Assembly: GCA_964246745.1 (NCBI GenBank)
Contig: CAXTRK010000004.1
Span: 1-64,000 of the forward strand
DNA from: Lichenicoccus sp964246745
GTDB lineage: Bacteria; Pseudomonadota; Alphaproteobacteria; Acetobacterales; Acetobacteraceae
Length of the DNA stretch: 64,000 bases
Direction of reading: 5' to 3'
Below are positions 42,539-51,488 of the stretch, piece by piece. Under the pieces are notes generated by a model, which saw only the letters and a list, made by a program, of their open reading frames with translations, was not told where the DNA came from and did no database searches. Numbering within the stretch: position 1 is the stretch's first letter; the number at the start of each line of letters is the position of its first letter. Both the position numbers and the translations under genes were made by a program.

Positions 42539-44860
42539 TTACTGATACCAGGCAGTCGGGCTCATGCTGCGGAAGACGGTGTCGCTGCCGGCGGCGACGG
42601 CGACCGGGGCGCCGGCCGCGTTATTCTCGATTGAGCCGCCGGCGGGCGGATAGACCTGGCAGGCGTTTGCCGAGCGGTTGAGTACGACGATCTCGCTGCT
42701 GACGCCGGCCGGAGCGCCGCTCGGCAGCGCGACACCGCCGGACGCGCAACTGGTCAGACGATTGACATGGCTGGACAGCGGAGTTGCGGACGGCTGGTCG
42801 ACGCCGGCCGCCGAGATGGCGTCGGTCGCGGTCTGGATCACCGCGCCACCAAAGCTCGTCGAGCCGTTGGCGTTGAAGGTGGCATTGTAGCCGGCGTTGG
42901 TATGGACCGCAAAAGCCTTGCCGGCGACCTCGTTGATCATATCGAAGCCCGAACCGGTCAGTTGCAGGGCCAGGCTCGATCCGAAGTTGGCGACCACCCC
43001 GTCGGTGTTCGAGACCGAGATGGTCGCGCCCTGCAGCCCGGTCGCGGCCGAGATGTAGGCGAGCTGATTACCGGCGCCGTCGATCACGCGCAATGCCGAT
43101 CCGGTGTCCTGCAACGCGAGGTCGTAGGCATCGGCGGCGGCGCCGCTCGGCGCATGCATCCGGATGACGGGCGCGTTGCCGCCGGCCAAGGTCGCGTTGC
43201 CCAGATCGATCTGCCCGGTCGCGGCAGTGGTGATGGCGACCCCGCCGATTGCCGCCTGAGCCGCGGACAGGGCGCCCGGGGTCGCGAGATTGCCGCCGCC
43301 GTTGATGGTGAGGCCGCCCGACGGATCCGTGTCGCCGGTGGTCCCGCCGCTTGCGATATGCAGCGACTGGGCGAACAGGTTGCCGGCGTGATCGACATAG
43401 GCCATGTCGGTGTGGGTGGTGGCGAGGCCGCCGGCGCCGCGCGCGCCTTCGGTGCGGACCGCCCACGCCTTGCCCAGCACCGAGGTGGAGATGTCGATGC
43501 CGGTCTGCCACTTGGCGCCGGCGACCCAGATCGCCGCGGCCATGATGTTGGAGCCGTTGCCCAGGAATGTCGCCGCACTCTGGTTGAACAGCGAGCCCAT
43601 CTCCAGGTTGTCGACGCCGCTGTTGTTGACGATGGCGAACTCCGCGTCGGTGACGGCGCCGGCGGAACCCGCCGGCAGCGTGATCTGGGTCTCCTGACCC
43701 CACAGATTGTAGGAGGTGTTGGAGGCGTCCGGATTGGCCTGGATCGACAGGCCTACCGTGCCGCGGCCGATATCGGCGGATCCGTCCGTGCCGTTGCAGG
43801 AGGTCCCGGTCAGCTCGGACAGGCAGCTCGGATCGTCGTCGTACACCTGCAGCGAGAGCGCGTTCTTCTGGTACTGGTGGTTGGAGTTGGTGGGCAGGAA
43901 GGAAGTTTCGATAGCGAGATTGTTCTCGTTGTCCGGATAAGACAGCGCTTTCACGAACAGCTTGCCGCTCGGCTGGCGCTGGATGCCGAAATTATAGCCG
44001 GACAGGATCGCGCCCTGCTGGGTCAATTCGGCATTGTCCAGCTCCCAGGAGACGTTCGGATCGGTCGGCATCGAGCCGCTCAGCGCATACAGCCCCGGGC
44101 TCACATGCACCGAGCCGACCCCGTTCGCCGATGCCGCCGCATAGGCCTGTTGGAAGGCGGACGTATCGTCGTGGGCCGCAAAGTCGAAATAGGTCGATCC
44201 CGGATCGGTCTGCGAGGCGGCCGCCTGTAACGGCGCCGACAGCGTGATCGTGGTGGTGGGCGGCACACCCGATGCGGCCGGGTTTTGCGCGACTGAAGTC
44301 ACCATCGTGCCGGTCGGCAGCAAACCGCTCGCGGCAATCACGGCCGCACCCACCGCGGGCGAAATCCCGGCATTGAGCGACACATCGGTCAACACCAGGC
44401 TGGTGCTTCCGGCCGGCTCGCTCTGATACAGGACCCCGCGGACGACGCTGCCGGTAGCGCCGAAACTGCGCGGATCCGGCAGGCGCGCGAGCTTCGCGCC
44501 GGTGGAGGCGGGCGCCGCTCCGGGCGCAGGCAGGAACGTGGTGTTGGAGATATCGCCCCCGGCATGGCCTCCGTTGGTCGCCGCCGCCAGCGCCGCCTCG
44601 GCGGTGCTCTCGGCATTGTCGATCTGCGTCGAGATCGACGTGGTGACGCCGCCGACCGTGACCGGCAACGAGCTGAGATTGCTGGAGTAGGTCAATGGAT
44701 TGGAGGTCGAGCCGGCAGAGAGCACGCCCTGCAACTGCGTCGCCGTGGGCGCGCTCGAGACAGCCTGCGCCAGAGCCGCCTTCGGCGCCGCCACTGACAC
44801 CGCTTGCAAGCCGCACAACAGGACGACCATCCGGATCGCTGATTTTTCCGTCCACCGCAT
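42539..44860 (-). CDS. Secreted beta-helix (pectate-lyase-3/tailspike-like) protein
   Basis: Protein of 773 residues with a signal peptide (MRWTEKSAIRMVVLLCG, cut near ALAQA). Around residues 125-260 it has the start pattern of pectate-lyase-superfamily/tailspike domains: DPRSFGATGS, then DDTSAFQQAYAAASANGVGSVHVSPGLYALSG. The following ~400 residues are Gly/Ala/Asn/Thr-rich repeats of beta-strand type (IASGGTTGDTDPSGGLTINGGG, ISVSNTDGVVANFGSS), and the C-terminus is small and Cys-containing (LTSCASGGVALPSG). It could be a surface polysaccharide-active enzyme or a structural protein. The divergent GT61 gene, 79 bp away, suggests a link to a glycan. No catalytic residues can be named. Confidence 0.65.
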   Translation of the reverse strand: MRWTEKSAIRMVVLLCGLQAVSVAAPKAALAQAVSSAPTATQLQGVLSAGSTSNPLTYSSNLSSLPVTVGGVTTSISTQIDNAESTAEAALAAATNGGHAGGDISNTTFLPAPGAAPASTGAKLARLPDPRSFGATGSVVRGVLYQSEPAGSTSLVLTDVSLNAGISPAVGAAVIAASGLLPTGTMVTSVAQNPAASGVPPTTTITLSAPLQAAASQTDPGSTYFDFAAHDDTSAFQQAYAAASANGVGSVHVSPGLYALSGSMPTDPNVSWELDNAELTQQGAILSGYNFGIQRQPSGKLFVKALSYPDNENNLAIETSFLPTNSNHQYQKNALSLQVYDDDPSCLSELTGTSCNGTDGSADIGRGTVGLSIQANPDASNTSYNLWGQETQITLPAGSAGAVTDAEFAIVNNSGVDNLEMGSLFNQSAATFLGNGSNIMAAAIWVAGAKWQTGIDISTSVLGKAWAVRTEGARGAGGLATTHTDMAYVDHAGNLFAQSLHIASGGTTGDTDPSGGLTINGGGNLATPGALSAAQAAIGGVAITTAATGQIDLGNATLAGGNAPVIRMHAPSGAAADAYDLALQDTGSALRVIDGAGNQLAYISAATGLQGATISVSNTDGVVANFGSSLALQLTGSGFDMINEVAGKAFAVHTNAGYNATFNANGSTSFGGAVIQTATDAISAAGVDQPSATPLSSHVNRLTSCASGGVALPSGAPAGVSSEIVVLNRSANACQVYPPAGGSIENNAAGAPVAVAAGSDTVFRSMSPTAWYQ

Positions 44861-44939
44861 GCATCATCCTCCGTCTGCACTAAATCCTTGGTGTGCAAAG
44901 TCGGAATGATCTTATCCTGTCCCAATCAGCCGAGGCATC

Positions 44940-46094
44940 ATGTTCGAGTGCCCTCGCTTGCGGCATGACAAGGAGGATGGATTGCCGTTCGGATCGATAC
45001 ACGAACTGCTGCCGACGCCGCCGCACGCGCAACCCGGCTGGGTGAGCTGGCTCGGCCTGTCGCCCTGGGTGCAGACCGCGATCAAGCCTCCCGCCTTCAT
45101 TCTGGGAGACTGCCCGGCGGCGCTTTCGGCCTATTATCACAGCCAGATCGGAGAGGCGGACACCGGACTCTACCGGCTCCGCGACACCGCGGTGACAGGC
45201 TCTGGAATGATCGTGCACGACGCCATGCTGGTTGCCTGCAATCAACTCGGCCATAGCACCGAATATTGCAAAGGGCAGATGCGTTCGGGACGGCTGCGCG
45301 GCCCCGATGGATACGCGCGCCGCCGGGTTGACCGCGCGGTTCTACTGCTTTGCGGCGGCTACGATGTCTATGGCCACTGGCTGGTCGATATCATGCCGAA
45401 ACTGTTTGCGCTGCGCCTGGCCGGGTTTGATCTCGGTGCGCTTTCGTTCCTTTATCCGTCCGATACGCAGCCGTTCGGAGCGGCGTGGCTCGGGCTCGCG
45501 GGTATCGGCGAGGACCAGCTCATACGCTACGATCCAACATCCGAAATCGTGCTTGCCGAGGAGTTGCTGGTGCCGACGCTGCTGCGTTCGGGCAGTCGCG
45601 CCTCGTCGTTGTTCGGGGCCGCCGCCGATTTCCTGCTGGATGCAATCGATCGCAACGCGTCCCTGCCCGCTGAACAGACTGGACCGAACGCCATCCTGAT
45701 CTCACGCGCGCGCGCCGGGCGGGACGGACGCGCAATGCGCAATCGCCAAGCGATCGAGGCCATGATCATGGATGCGGGATATGTAGCGGTGCATCCGGAG
45801 CATCTGCCGATCACCCGCCAGGTCGCCTTGTTCAGGGGTGCGACGCGGATCATCGGCGAGTATGGCTCGGGCCTGCACGGCTCGATCTTCTCACCAAAGG
45901 GCAGCCGCGTCTGTAGCCTCAGGGGTGCCGCGCGTCATCCCGGCTTCCTGCAGTCCGGCCTTGCCCAGGCGCTGGGCCAGGAATGCGGCTATGTGCTGGG
46001 CGCGGCTTCGCTTGATGCCATCGATTTCGAATTCCATATTGAACCCGCCGACCTGCGTCAGGCGTTGGCTCTGCTGTCGCTGCCGGAGGCATGA
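44940..46094 (+). CDS. GT61-family (DUF563) glycosyltransferase
   Basis: Predicted glycosyltransferase of 384 residues. The DUF563 core shows GGYDVYGHWLVDIMPKLFALRLAG, NAILISRARAGRDGRAMRNRQAIEAMI and the C-terminal IIGEYGSGLHGSIFSPKGSRV, which has the family's conserved G-x-G-L-x-x-x-x-F layout. It is divergent from the secreted beta-helix gene. In bacteria the family adds pentoses or related sugars to capsules, LPS or exopolysaccharide. A paralog lies at 53.2 kb. The actual donor is unknown. Confidence 0.82.
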   Translation: MFECPRLRHDKEDGLPFGSIHELLPTPPHAQPGWVSWLGLSPWVQTAIKPPAFILGDCPAALSAYYHSQIGEADTGLYRLRDTAVTGSGMIVHDAMLVACNQLGHSTEYCKGQMRSGRLRGPDGYARRRVDRAVLLLCGGYDVYGHWLVDIMPKLFALRLAGFDLGALSFLYPSDTQPFGAAWLGLAGIGEDQLIRYDPTSEIVLAEELLVPTLLRSGSRASSLFGAAADFLLDAIDRNASLPAEQTGPNAILISRARAGRDGRAMRNRQAIEAMIMDAGYVAVHPEHLPITRQVALFRGATRIIGEYGSGLHGSIFSPKGSRVCSLRGAARHPGFLQSGLAQALGQECGYVLGAASLDAIDFEFHIEPADLRQALALLSLPEA

Positions 46095-47354
46095 TCAGAT
46101 TTGCACGTCCTCAAGTGTCCGGCGGGAGGTCTCCGGGCCAAGCAGATAGCCGAGGATGGTCAGCAGCCAGAGCGCCGACGTCGCCAGGAACGGAATCGTC
46201 GGGCCATAGGCGGCGATGCCGAGGCCCACCGCCAGCGGTGCGCCGACCGAGACGATGCGGCCGCCGCCGACCATGATGCCGAAGGCGGTGCCGCGCAGCG
46301 AGGTGCGGAAGAACTCGCTGAGATAGGCGTCGCCGATGCTCCAGAGCCAGCCGAGCAGGCCGATCATCGCGCCGCCGAAAATCAGGAACGCGTGCAGCGT
46401 GGTCGCGAGCGACGCGGCAACCGTGCAGACGATCATTGCCAGCGCGCCGATGATGCCCGCCGGCCGTCGCCCGATCATGTCGGACACCCCGGCGCCGACA
46501 TAGCAGAGCGCGAACTGCACAATGTAGAAGACCAGGGCGTAGCGGATCGCGTCATGCGGACTGGTGTGAAACTTCCGCACCATGAAGGTGGTCAGGAACA
46601 CGGTGACGCCCCAGTAGCCGCAGGCGTTGGGAACGTAGAGCAGCCAGCCGACAATCAGCCGGCGACGCGCCCCCGGCAGCGACCAGAGCCGCCGGGCAGG
46701 CGTGCCGCTCACCCGCGGAAGCTTCACGAAGCGCACCGACTCCGGAATGCGCCGTCGTGCCGCGAACACGAGCAGCGCTGGCACCAGTGCCAGGACGAAC
46801 GTCCAGCGCCAGCCGAAGCGCGGCACGACGAGAAGGGCCGCGGTGGCGGCGGCGATGTAGCCCGCAGAGTAGAACGAGAACAGAATGCCTCCCGCGCCCA
46901 CGGCGCGCCAGCGCGATGGCCACATCTCCGAGACGTAGGGCGCGCCGACCGCGAGTTCGCCGGCGCCGCCAATGCCGGTCAGGAAGCGCAGCAGCGCGAA
47001 CACCGCCGCATTGCCGGTGAGGCCGCTCAACGCCGTGGTCATGCCGTAGAGGATGATCGACCAGCCAAGCACGTCGCGACGGCCGAGCCGGTCCGCGAGC
47101 GCTCCGAAGCCGATGGTGCCGACAGTGTAGCCAACCAGGAAGATTGAACCGATCAGGCCGAACGTGCGGACGCTGACATGCAGGGCATGCATCAAGGTCG
47201 GGCCGAGCATTCCGAACAGGTTCACGGCGTAGGCATCGAACGCGTAGCCGAAGCCGGCGGAGAGCGTGACCAGCAGCACGGCCGTTGGTGCTGCGAAGAA
47301 ATCGCCGGCCGCGGCGGGTTGCGCCATGGCCGTGTGCGACAGCTCGGTTTCCAT
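46095..47354 (-). CDS. MFS transporter (aromatic/organic acid:H+ symporter-like)
   Basis: Permease of 419 residues and twelve helices. The start at 47354 (METELSHTAMAQ) is five bases after the stop of the upstream FAD protein; the longer frame is a shadow of that gene. MFS signatures are seen in GFGYAFDAYAVNLFGMLGP, FGALADRLGRRDVLG and RFLTGIGGAGELAVGAPYVSEMWPSRWRAVG, the last being the metabolite:H+ symporter pattern. It is the last gene of a four-gene overlapping set (SsuD-like, two FAD proteins, MFS), so it probably imports that pathway's substrate. Confidence 0.85.
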   Translation of the reverse strand: METELSHTAMAQPAAAGDFFAAPTAVLLVTLSAGFGYAFDAYAVNLFGMLGPTLMHALHVSVRTFGLIGSIFLVGYTVGTIGFGALADRLGRRDVLGWSIILYGMTTALSGLTGNAAVFALLRFLTGIGGAGELAVGAPYVSEMWPSRWRAVGAGGILFSFYSAGYIAAATAALLVVPRFGWRWTFVLALVPALLVFAARRRIPESVRFVKLPRVSGTPARRLWSLPGARRRLIVGWLLYVPNACGYWGVTVFLTTFMVRKFHTSPHDAIRYALVFYIVQFALCYVGAGVSDMIGRRPAGIIGALAMIVCTVAASLATTLHAFLIFGGAMIGLLGWLWSIGDAYLSEFFRTSLRGTAFGIMVGGGRIVSVGAPLAVGLGIAAYGPTIPFLATSALWLLTILGYLLGPETSRRTLEDVQI

Positions 47355-47359
47355 CCTGG

Positions 47360-48799
47360 CTAAGGCCTCGCGGGCGCGGCGGCAGGCTGGAGCTTGGGCC
47401 TGATCAGCGCCGCCAACTGGCCGGCCAGGAACTCCGCCTGCTTGCGTATGTCCGGCACCGCCGTCATCTCCCAGAACGTGCCCTTGGTCACTGGCCCCAC
47501 CGCGAACAGACGACGGGAGATGGAGCCATCGGCGCCGCGCAGCGCGCAGTTGGTGGTGACATCGAGGCCGAGACACAGCGGGTCCGGCCGCACCATGCCG
47601 CGCGCCAGCAGCGAGAGCACCAGCGGTTCGCGGATGCGGCTGTAATCCGCGTCGGGACCGGCGCAGTTGACAACCCGCGCGGCCGTGATGGAGTGCAGCG
47701 CGTCGGCAAAGCGCGGTCGGTAGAGGATGTCGACACGATCGTGCCCGCGCAGGCGGTATTGGCGGATGCGGCCGGCGCGGATTTGAAGCTGGCCGCTCGC
47801 GCGCGCCTGTTCGATCCGCTCCGCCACCGGGTCGGCGACTCGGTGGCGGTGGACGTCCCACCAGGGACGCAGATGGCGCAGGAACCGACGGCGGTCGTGG
47901 TGGCTCATCGCCTGCCACAGCTCGGTGGTGACCGGGCGCAGCTCGTCGATGACAACGCGCCAATTTCCCTGAGCCGCGCGGCTGTTCTCGCGCAGGCAGC
48001 GGGCGAGCTGGTTTACCCGGGTCGGGAACCTGTCGATCTCGGGCGGCGCGCCGCCGACCGGGGCGGCGTGCCGACGCGGCAGCAGGCCGCGCCGCGACAA
48101 GGCGGTGATCGGACCCCGGTGGTTCTGGTCGAGCAGGGAGACCACCGTGTCGATGGTGGTGAGCCCGGTGCCGATCAGCAGGATCGGCAGCTCCGGATCG
48201 AGGTCGGCGAGCGTGTCGGCGGCCCAGGGATCGGGTCGATACAACGGGGAGTCGTAGAAGGAGCCGTCCTCGACCTGCGGCGCCGCGGGCGGGAAGTTGC
48301 CGATCGCCAGCACCGCGCGATCGACGGTGATCGTGCGCTCGCGGTCGAGCGTCAGCGTCAGCGCGCCGCCGGTGGCGGCGATGTCGGTGACGTCGCCACG
48401 CACCAGGTCAAGCTGGTCGCGCCGCTCCGGCGCCTTCATCTGCTGATTGAGCAGATGGCGTACGTAGCGGCCAAACATGCGGCGTGGCACGAAGCCCGCC
48501 GCCTCTGTATCGATCCCGCAGCAATCCTCGTCCGGCCGCCCCTGCAGCCATTCCAGGAAGTCGGCGGGACGGGATTGAAACGCGCTCATCTTGGCGGCGG
48601 GCACGTTGAGCAGGTGCGAGGAGTTGCCGGTCGCGTAGGCCGGTCCTCGACCGAACTGCGCGTTGCGCTCGATCAGCACCACGCGGGTTGGCGGCGGCGC
48701 GTGCTGGAGCAGATGCAGGGCCAGCAGGGTGCCGCTGAAGCCGGCGCCGATGATGGCGATCGCGGGCGAGGCGTCGGAAGCGGCTTCGATGGGGCTCAT
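47360..48799 (-). CDS. YdhS-like FAD/NAD(P)-binding protein (paralog 1)
   Basis: Flavoprotein of 479 residues. The N-terminal Rossmann motif is IAIIGAGFSGTLLALHLL, then RGPAYATGNSSHLLNVPAAKMSAF, the pattern of the FAD-NAD(P)-binding family that includes E. coli YdhS. A second nucleotide motif, ILLIGTGLTTIDTVVSLLDQ, and SRRGLLPRRHA follow. The reaction is unknown for the family, though an N-hydroxylase-type fold is likely. It overlaps the next paralog's stop by 4 bp (ATGA) and is followed by the MFS gene. Confidence 0.8.
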   Translation of the reverse strand: MSPIEAASDASPAIAIIGAGFSGTLLALHLLQHAPPPTRVVLIERNAQFGRGPAYATGNSSHLLNVPAAKMSAFQSRPADFLEWLQGRPDEDCCGIDTEAAGFVPRRMFGRYVRHLLNQQMKAPERRDQLDLVRGDVTDIAATGGALTLTLDRERTITVDRAVLAIGNFPPAAPQVEDGSFYDSPLYRPDPWAADTLADLDPELPILLIGTGLTTIDTVVSLLDQNHRGPITALSRRGLLPRRHAAPVGGAPPEIDRFPTRVNQLARCLRENSRAAQGNWRVVIDELRPVTTELWQAMSHHDRRRFLRHLRPWWDVHRHRVADPVAERIEQARASGQLQIRAGRIRQYRLRGHDRVDILYRPRFADALHSITAARVVNCAGPDADYSRIREPLVLSLLARGMVRPDPLCLGLDVTTNCALRGADGSISRRLFAVGPVTKGTFWEMTAVPDIRKQAEFLAGQLAALIRPKLQPAAAPARP

Positions 48800-50244
48800 G
48801 CGGACTCCCGCCTGGTTGCGGCGCGTGTGGGCAGCGAGTCTGCCACCAGGGCAGCGACCTCGCGCGGCTGCGTGCTAACCTGCGGCAGCCCCATCAGTTC
48901 GCCGTGCGTTCCGCGTGCCAGCGGGCCGACGACAAACAGGGTGGTGCAGGCATCGCCATCCGGCCGGATCGCCCGGCTGCGGCAGTCCACGGCGATGCCG
49001 AGCCGGAGCGGGTCGGCCCCGAGCGCCCCCGCCGCCTGGAGCGCGCGCAGCACCGGATGACATTCCACCACGGTCCGGTGCCCGGGTCCGGTGCAGTTGA
49101 CGATCCAGCCGACCTCGCGGATGAGCACGGAATCCGGTGGCGCGCCGCGCGCATGCATGCGCACACGAAAGCGGCCCGCGTTCCATTCCCCCGCCTTCCA
49201 GTCCGCCGAAAGTGGTGTGGCGGTGAGGATTTCGAGGCTGCCGCTACGGCGGGCGTGTTCGACGGCACGCGCGACCTGCGGCGCCGACTGGAACCGGTGC
49301 GCGTCCCAGAACGGCCGCAGGTGGCGCAGCACGCGGCGCCGCTCATCGAGCGGGAGACTGCCCCAGACTGTGCGCGCCTGGTTGCGCAGCGCCTCGATCA
49401 CGTCTTCCCAAGGACGGTCTTGCAAAACGGCTTCCGCCACGGCCTCGCGCACCCGGCGCAGCAGCCCGAGAGCCGTGCGGCAGGGCGGCGCATCGAAGCT
49501 GCCCAGCGCCGCGACCGGCCGCGTCGTGCGCGGACGCGGCAGCAGCCCGCGCCGCGATACGGCGACGATGCGCCCCTCATGGCGGCGGGCGTGGAGGCTG
49601 GCGATGACGTCGCACCCGGTCAGGCCGGTGCCGACCACAAGCACGTCTTCCTCACTGGGGATCGCATCGAGCGCGCGCTCGCCATAGGCATCGCCGATCA
49701 AATGGGTGTTGCCACGGACGGCGTGCAGGAAGGCCGGGAGTTCAGGTTCGGTGTGGCTGACTGCCAGCACCAGGAAGTCGGCGTCCAGGGTCGTCCTGTC
49801 GTCCAGGCGGACGTGAAAGCCGCCGCCCGAGGGCGCGGCGAAGACGGCGCGCCGGCGCAAATGGCGTAGCGAGGCCCGACACCCGGCGGCCGCGCCGCGC
49901 AATGTTTCGTGCACGTAGCGGGCGAACAGCGCGCGCTGCGGATAGAGGCGGCCGTCCGGCGTCGCGGCCTCTGGATCGGTCTTGTCGATGCCTCGCTCCC
50001 GCAGCCAGTGGTCGAAGTGATCAGGCCGTTCAGAGAACAGCGACATGCGGCTGGCGGCGACGTTGACCCGGTGCTCGGGGTCGTCGGTCCCATAGGCGAG
50101 GCCGGCGCCGAGCACCGCCCGCGGCTCGATCAGGATGATGTCGGCCGCCGGATTGTGGTCGCGCAAGAGATGCAGCGCGAAGGCGGCGCCGCTCAAGCCG
50201 GCGCCAATGACAACGATCTGCGGCCTGATCGGGGCGCCGCTCAT
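48796..50244 (-). CDS. YdhS-like FAD/NAD(P)-binding protein (paralog 2)
   Basis: Flavoprotein of 482 residues, clearly paralogous to the following gene: IVVIGAGLSGAAFALHLL, YGTDDPEHRVNVAASRMSLFSERPDHF, VLVVGTGLTGCDVIASL and VSRRGLLPRPRT align motif by motif. The start at 50244 (MSGAPIRPQ) overlaps the upstream SsuD-like stop as ATGA; the longer frame runs into that gene. Two diverged copies in tandem suggest a heteromeric flavoprotein or successive oxidations. The reaction is unknown. Confidence 0.8.
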   Translation of the reverse strand: MSGAPIRPQIVVIGAGLSGAAFALHLLRDHNPAADIILIEPRAVLGAGLAYGTDDPEHRVNVAASRMSLFSERPDHFDHWLRERGIDKTDPEAATPDGRLYPQRALFARYVHETLRGAAAGCRASLRHLRRRAVFAAPSGGGFHVRLDDRTTLDADFLVLAVSHTEPELPAFLHAVRGNTHLIGDAYGERALDAIPSEEDVLVVGTGLTGCDVIASLHARRHEGRIVAVSRRGLLPRPRTTRPVAALGSFDAPPCRTALGLLRRVREAVAEAVLQDRPWEDVIEALRNQARTVWGSLPLDERRRVLRHLRPFWDAHRFQSAPQVARAVEHARRSGSLEILTATPLSADWKAGEWNAGRFRVRMHARGAPPDSVLIREVGWIVNCTGPGHRTVVECHPVLRALQAAGALGADPLRLGIAVDCRSRAIRPDGDACTTLFVVGPLARGTHGELMGLPQVSTQPREVAALVADSLPTRAATRRESA

Positions 50245-51437
50245 CCGGCCGCGCGGCCGACCCCGCCAGGCCCTGGCGCCGCGATGTTGGCAATGACCTC
50301 GCCAAAGGGCCCAGCATTGCGCGCCGGGCCGAGATCGCGACCCGTGGTCGAGCGGAGCGGCAGCTTTGGAAACACCAGTTCGGCGAAACGGTAGCACTCC
50401 TCGAGATGGGGATAGCCGGAGAGAATGAACCGGTCGATGCCGAGCGCCATGTATTCACGCATCCTGGCCGCCACCTGGTCAGGATCGCCAACCAGCGCGG
50501 TGCCGGCGCCGCCGCGCACCAGCCCCACTCCCGCCCACAGATTGGGCGCGATCTCCAGCCGGTCGCGGCGTCCCTGATGCAGCGCCGCCATGCGCCGCTG
50601 GCCGACGGAATCGAACTTTGCGAAGGCGCTCTGCGCCGCGGCGATGTCCTCGTCGCTGAGCTGGCTGATGAGCTGGTCCGCCGCCGCCCAGGCCGCGTCC
50701 GCGGTCTCACGCACGATGACGTGCAGCCGGATGCCATAGGAGAGCGTCCGTCCGCGCGCGGCCGCCGCGGCACGCATTGCGGCGATCTTTCCGCCCACCG
50801 CCTCCGGCGGCTCGCCCCAGGTGAGATAGACGTCGATGTGCTCCGCGGCCACCGCCTGTCCGTCCGACGAGGAGCCGCCGAAATAGAGCGGCGGATGCGG
50901 CCGCTGCACTGGCGGGTAGAGCAGCCTGCCGCCTTGGCTGCGCAGGTGGCGTCCTTCGAAATCGACCGTCTCGCCCGACAGCAGACGGCGCCAGACGGTG
51001 AGGTATTCGTCCGTGGCCTCGTAGCGCGCCGCGTGATCCAGGAACACGCCGTCTCCCGCCAGCTCGACCGGGTCGCCGCCAGCGACAACATTGACCAGCA
51101 ACCGGCCGCCGGAAAGCCGGTCCAGGGTCGCGGCCATACGAGCGGTCATCGACGGTTCCGACAGGCCGGGGCGGACGGCGACGAGGAAGCGCAGCCGCTC
51201 GGTCAGCGGCGCCATGGCGGAGGCCACCACCCAGCTATCCTCGCAGGACTTCCCGGTGGGCAGCAGCACACCGTAGTAGCCGAGGTCGTCGGCGGCGCGT
51301 GCGATCTGGCTGAGATAGCCCAAGGTGACGTGGCGGGCGCCGATGCCGCTGCCAAGATAGCGGCCGTCGCCATGCGTCGGCAGGAACCACAGGATGTCGG
51401 CCTCCTGGGCCGGAGGCGCCGGATCGTGCAGGGTCAT
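50241..51437 (-). CDS. SsuD-like FMNH2-dependent alkanesulfonate-type monooxygenase
   Basis: LLM flavin monooxygenase of 398 residues with all SsuD-type signatures: ADILWFLPTHGDGRYLG, YYGVLLPTGKSCEDSWVVASAMAP, GRLLVNVVAGGDPVELAGDG, PLYFGGSSSDGQAVAAEH and FILSGYPHLEECYRFAELVFP. It matches SsuD more closely than the copy at 31.2 kb, which lacks several of these. It overlaps the next FAD gene by 4 bp and opens the SsuD-FAD-FAD-MFS operon. An FMN reductase partner is not encoded nearby, though one of the FAD proteins might serve. Confidence 0.9.
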   Translation of the reverse strand: MTLHDPAPPAQEADILWFLPTHGDGRYLGSGIGARHVTLGYLSQIARAADDLGYYGVLLPTGKSCEDSWVVASAMAPLTERLRFLVAVRPGLSEPSMTARMAATLDRLSGGRLLVNVVAGGDPVELAGDGVFLDHAARYEATDEYLTVWRRLLSGETVDFEGRHLRSQGGRLLYPPVQRPHPPLYFGGSSSDGQAVAAEHIDVYLTWGEPPEAVGGKIAAMRAAAAARGRTLSYGIRLHVIVRETADAAWAAADQLISQLSDEDIAAAQSAFAKFDSVGQRRMAALHQGRRDRLEIAPNLWAGVGLVRGGAGTALVGDPDQVAARMREYMALGIDRFILSGYPHLEECYRFAELVFPKLPLRSTTGRDLGPARNAGPFGEVIANIAAPGPGGVGRAAG

Positions 51438-51488
51438 GATCGCTCCTCCAAGGCGCGAGCTGAAGGCCGGTTCATCTCACGATACCGC

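Noticed and set aside
47360..47963. Long N-terminal extension of the MFS protein at 46-47 kb
   Set aside because: It overlaps the YdhS-like gene in another frame and has shadow-type composition.
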